Shown: one piece after another, positions 41,272 to 43,620 of the stretch | Layout of the letters: the number at the start of each line of letters is the position of its first letter | Position numbering within the stretch: the stretch's first letter is position 1 | Source of the DNA: JBMNKL01 sp050952225 | Lineage (GTDB): Bacteria; Bacillota; Clostridia; Acetivibrionales; DTU013 | Direction of reading: 5' to 3' | Length of the DNA stretch: 43,620 nucleotides | Assembly: GCA_050952225.1 (NCBI GenBank) | Contig: JBMNKL010000005.1 | Location: 1-43,620, forward strand | The notes under the pieces: model-generated | Seen by the model: only the letters and a program-made list of their open reading frames with translations | The model's database searches: none | Told to the model about the DNA's origin: nothing | Position numbers and translations under genes: made by a program

Positions 41272-42042
41272 TCAGCCCTCGGTATAATTCCTGAGAAATG
41301 CTTTTGTCCTTTCATTCGAAGGATTGGAAAATATGTCTTCAGGTTTCCCCTCTTCAACAATTTGGCCGTTGTCCATAAATATGACCCTGTCGGCCACATC
41401 ACGGGCAAACCCCATTTCATGGGTAACAACTACCATTGTCATATGCTCGGCTGCAAGCAACCTTATTACCCTGAGGACTTCCAGGGTTAACTCCGGGTCA
41501 AGCGCCGATGTGGGCTCGTCGAAAAACAATATATCCGGTTTCAATGCAAGCGCCCTGGCAATGGCCACACGCTGGCACTGTCCGCCCGAAAGCTGGTACG
41601 GCATGGCGTCGGCCTTGTCCTCAAGCCCCATTTTCTCCAGCAATTCCATAGCCATTTGTTGTGCGGCTTCCTTAGACATCCCGGCAACTCTGACGGGAGC
41701 CTCCGTAATATTTCGCATGACGGAAAAGTGGGGAAAAAGGTTGAAATCCTGAAAAACCAGTCCAAGGCGCAGCCTTATTTTTCTCAGTTCGTTCTCCGAC
41801 ACATAAACCGCTTTACCCGTTTCCGAGGTGTACAGCATAGTATCACCTGCAACGGCAATGAATCCAGAATCAGCTTTCTCAAGCAGGTTTATGCACCTAA
41901 GGAGAGTGCTTTTTCCTGACCCGGACGGGCCAATCACGGCAAGCACATCTCCCTTCTTGATTTCAAAGGAAATGCCTTTAAGGACTTCATTTGTGTCAAA
42001 TTGTTTATACAGGTTTTCAACCTTCAACATCTGCATATACAT
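41272..42042 (-). CDS. Polar amino acid ABC transporter ATP-binding protein (GlnQ type)
   Basis: About 256 residues. The ATG is at 42042 or, six bases later, at 42036; GAGGG upstream fits either imperfectly. Walker A is GPSGSGKST, the Q-loop FQDFNLFPHFSV, the signature LSGGQCQRVAIARA, Walker B ILFFDEPTSALDP and the switch His VVTHEMGFA. The insertion TMLYTSETGKAVYVSENELRKI after the first strand is seen in some GlnQ/TcyN-like proteins. It drives uptake through the permease encoded upstream. Confidence 0.95.
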   Translation of the reverse strand: MYMQMLKVENLYKQFDTNEVLKGISFEIKKGDVLAVIGPSGSGKSTLLRCINLLEKADSGFIAVAGDTMLYTSETGKAVYVSENELRKIRLRLGLVFQDFNLFPHFSVMRNITEAPVRVAGMSKEAAQQMAMELLEKMGLEDKADAMPYQLSGGQCQRVAIARALALKPDILFFDEPTSALDPELTLEVLRVIRLLAAEHMTMVVVTHEMGFARDVADRVIFMDNGQIVEEGKPEDIFSNPSNERTKAFLRNYTEG

Positions 42043-42130
42043 TCATCCCTCTTACTATTATCACTTCTGCCGTCACCATCACTGTCACAGCCAATCAGCA
42101 CTGTAGCACGCTTCCTTCACGCGGCAACCC

Positions 42131-42763
42131 CTACCTGTAATAATCGAGTTTTCTCTCCGCAATATGGAATGCTTTTGTTACAATCCAATTCATCACAAAG
42201 TAGAACGCGCCTGCGATAAAAAGCGGTGTAGTGGACGCAATTCTCGACGATTCGTTCTTCGCAACCCTGAAAAGCTCTGAAACACCCAGCACCTGTACAA
42301 GCGCGGTGTCTTTTACCAGCGTGATGACTTCATTGCTTATGGGAGGCAAAATCCGCTTTATCACCTGAGGTAAAATAATCCTCGTAAAAGTTTGAACTTT
42401 TGAAAACCCAAGCACTTCTGCGGCTTCATATTGTCCCCTGGGTATGGACTGTATCCCGCCCCTGTATATTTCCGAAAAATAGGCGGCATAGTTAATCACG
42501 AATGCAACAATAGCGGCAAGGAACCTGTCGATATTGAGCCCGAACAGGTAGTAGGGGCCGAAGTATACCACGATAAGCTGCAGGATTAGAGGAGTACCCC
42601 TCATAATGTCAATGTAAATCTTGACAAATTGGTTTAACAGCTTAATCCTGGACATTCTTCCAAACGCGACAAGCAACCCTAAAGGAAGAGAAAACAGCAG
42701 CGTCAGGAAGAATACCTGCAACGTGACCCATGAGCCTTCTATAAGAAAACCTATAAATTTCAA
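42131..42763 (-). CDS. Polar amino acid ABC transporter permease (GlnP/HisM type)
   Basis: 210 residues from a TTG at 42761-42763, ten bases after GGGAGG. Five membrane helices span the protein. The ATPase-contact loop GGIQSIPRGQYEAAEVLGFSKVQTFTRIILPQ is the family hallmark, and MRGTPLILQLIVVYFGPYY is the conserved segment of polar amino-acid permeases. It probably forms a homodimer, as no second permease gene is present. It is preceded by the binding-protein gene and followed 88 bp later by the ATPase gene. Confidence 0.95.
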   Translation of the reverse strand: MKFIGFLIEGSWVTLQVFFLTLLFSLPLGLLVAFGRMSRIKLLNQFVKIYIDIMRGTPLILQLIVVYFGPYYLFGLNIDRFLAAIVAFVINYAAYFSEIYRGGIQSIPRGQYEAAEVLGFSKVQTFTRIILPQVIKRILPPISNEVITLVKDTALVQVLGVSELFRVAKNESSRIASTTPLFIAGAFYFVMNWIVTKAFHIAERKLDYYR

Positions 42764-42796
42764 TCCAAATTTGCCTCCCGTTTTTTACTGGGTATA

Positions 42797-43612
42797 CTAT
42801 TTCCCGATTGTCGTAATGTCCTTGCCGAACCATTTTTCTGAGATTTCGGCAAGTGCTCCGTCTTTCGCCATGGATTTGAGCGTATCCTGTACCTTATTCA
42901 TCAAGGCTGCATCATTTTTGCGGAAACCGATGCCGTACTCCTCGGGTGCAAGCGCTTCATCCAGGACCCTGATATCAAATTTTCCTGTCTTTATATTATA
43001 ATTCGCGACCACTTCGTCCATTAAAACAGCATCCACTCCGCCTTTTTCAAGGTCCATGAGTGCGGTAAGGTTTTCATCAAACTCCACCACTTCCTTGAGC
43101 TTCGATTTAAAATCCGCGGAAGCATTCAGAGCATCCGCAGCGCTCGACCCTGCCTGAAGGGCAAGCTTTTTGCCTTCAAAATCCGAGAGCTCCGTAAGCG
43201 GTGAATCACTTTTTACTACCAGTACCTGGCGGTTGCTCATGTATGGCTCCGTAAAAAGTACATTTTCCTTGCGTTCATCAGTTATTGTAAAGCCATTCCA
43301 TATGCAATCAATATTTCCTGTATTGAGCTCCTGCTCTTTTGTGTCCCAGACGATCTGCTGGAGTTTAAGATTGATACCAAGCCGTTTGCATACTTCCTTC
43401 GCTACATCCACGTCAAAACCTGTGAGCTCATTGTTCTCATCCCTGAAACCCATTGGCGGAAAACTGTCATCCAGGCCCATTACCAGTTCGCCTTTTTCCT
43501 TGACCTTATCCCATGACTTGTCCCCGCCTCCAAGTGTCGAACAACCCGTCAAAGCAGCCATTGTCATTGCCAGAGCTACAACCAATAATACAAATGAAAC
43601 AAATCTTCTCAT
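42797..43612 (-). CDS. Amino acid ABC transporter substrate-binding lipoprotein
   Basis: 271 residues, a family 3 solute-binding protein. The lipoprotein signal MRRFVSFVLLVVALAMTMA ends in ALTGC, giving lipidation at Cys24. The mature fold begins KGELVMGLDDSFPPMGFRDENNELTGFDVDVAKEVCKRLG, which is the ligand-site signature, with WNGFTITDERKENVLFTEPY and AGSSAADALNA downstream. It resembles glutamine-, cystine- and arginine-binding proteins; which amino acid is bound cannot be told. It starts the binding protein-permease-ATPase operon. The promoter lies beyond the right edge; only eight bases remain. Confidence 0.94.
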   Translation of the reverse strand: MRRFVSFVLLVVALAMTMAALTGCSTLGGGDKSWDKVKEKGELVMGLDDSFPPMGFRDENNELTGFDVDVAKEVCKRLGINLKLQQIVWDTKEQELNTGNIDCIWNGFTITDERKENVLFTEPYMSNRQVLVVKSDSPLTELSDFEGKKLALQAGSSAADALNASADFKSKLKEVVEFDENLTALMDLEKGGVDAVLMDEVVANYNIKTGKFDIRVLDEALAPEEYGIGFRKNDAALMNKVQDTLKSMAKDGALAEISEKWFGKDITTIGK

Positions 43613-43620
43613 TTAAAAAC

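Overview
The window looks like chromosomal DNA of a spore-forming, Gram-positive member of the Clostridia. The evidence is an alpha/beta-type small acid-soluble spore protein, an S-layer homology protein, the cdaA-cdaR-glmM operon, a T-box leader in front of pheST, strong AGGAGG-type ribosome binding sites and many TTG/GTG starts. No plasmid, phage or CRISPR structure was seen. The genus cannot be named from the sequence alone.

Layout. 1-2.1 kb: the N-terminal part of an SLH cell-surface protein that runs off the left edge, then a degenerate unknown gene. 2.1-6.1 kb: cytidine deaminase facing the cyclic-di-AMP/peptidoglycan operon cdaA-cdaR-glmM. 6.24-7.49 kb: an intact IS30-family element with imperfect terminal inverted repeats and an unusually long 15-bp direct repeat. 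7.5-9.8 kb: the AmmeMemoRadiSam pair (radical SAM enzyme plus a Memo/AMMECR1 fusion), whose function is not established. 10.1-11.9 kb: tRNA-Leu(UAG), an ArsR/CadC/CzrA-like metal sensor flanked by related G-rich repeats, and a membrane-anchored metallophosphoesterase. 11.9-19.5 kb: glucose-6-phosphate isomerase, a polytopic chemotaxis receptor, the SASP gene, and pheST behind a T-box. 19.5-25.9 kb: a sialate O-acetylesterase-like enzyme divergent from an AraC regulator and a three-gene carbohydrate ABC importer. 26-28.5 kb: a TPR protein, then a pseudouridine synthase and an rRNA-type methyltransferase, both broken by frameshifts. 28.5-37.7 kb: a nine-gene co-directional block (TIM-barrel epimerase, bicupin, binding-protein-dependent transporter, SDR dehydrogenase, LacI regulator, EamA exporter). 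37.8-41.3 kb: two SDR genes and a PadR/HAAS pair. 41.3-43.6 kb: a polar amino-acid ABC importer.

The 28.5-37.7 kb block is the best candidate for an undescribed system. Two promoters share one design (TTGACA, 17-bp spacer, TATATT, then a LacI-type operator 3-4 bp downstream): one drives lacI and the other the long operon. A second operator lies about 175 bp into the leader. The binding-protein gene is bracketed by two strong hairpins. Together these suggest an induced uptake-and-oxidation pathway for an unknown sugar or sugar derivative, with the binding protein made in excess.

A second pattern spans the window. pgi, pheT, rluD-like and the methyltransferase contain nine reading-frame breaks, and every one is repaired by removing a single base (+1). 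The chemotaxis receptor end and the unknown gene near 1.8 kb fit the same direction. Because pheT is essential, insertion errors in the assembly are the likeliest explanation, and the broken genes should not be taken as true pseudogenes without checking.
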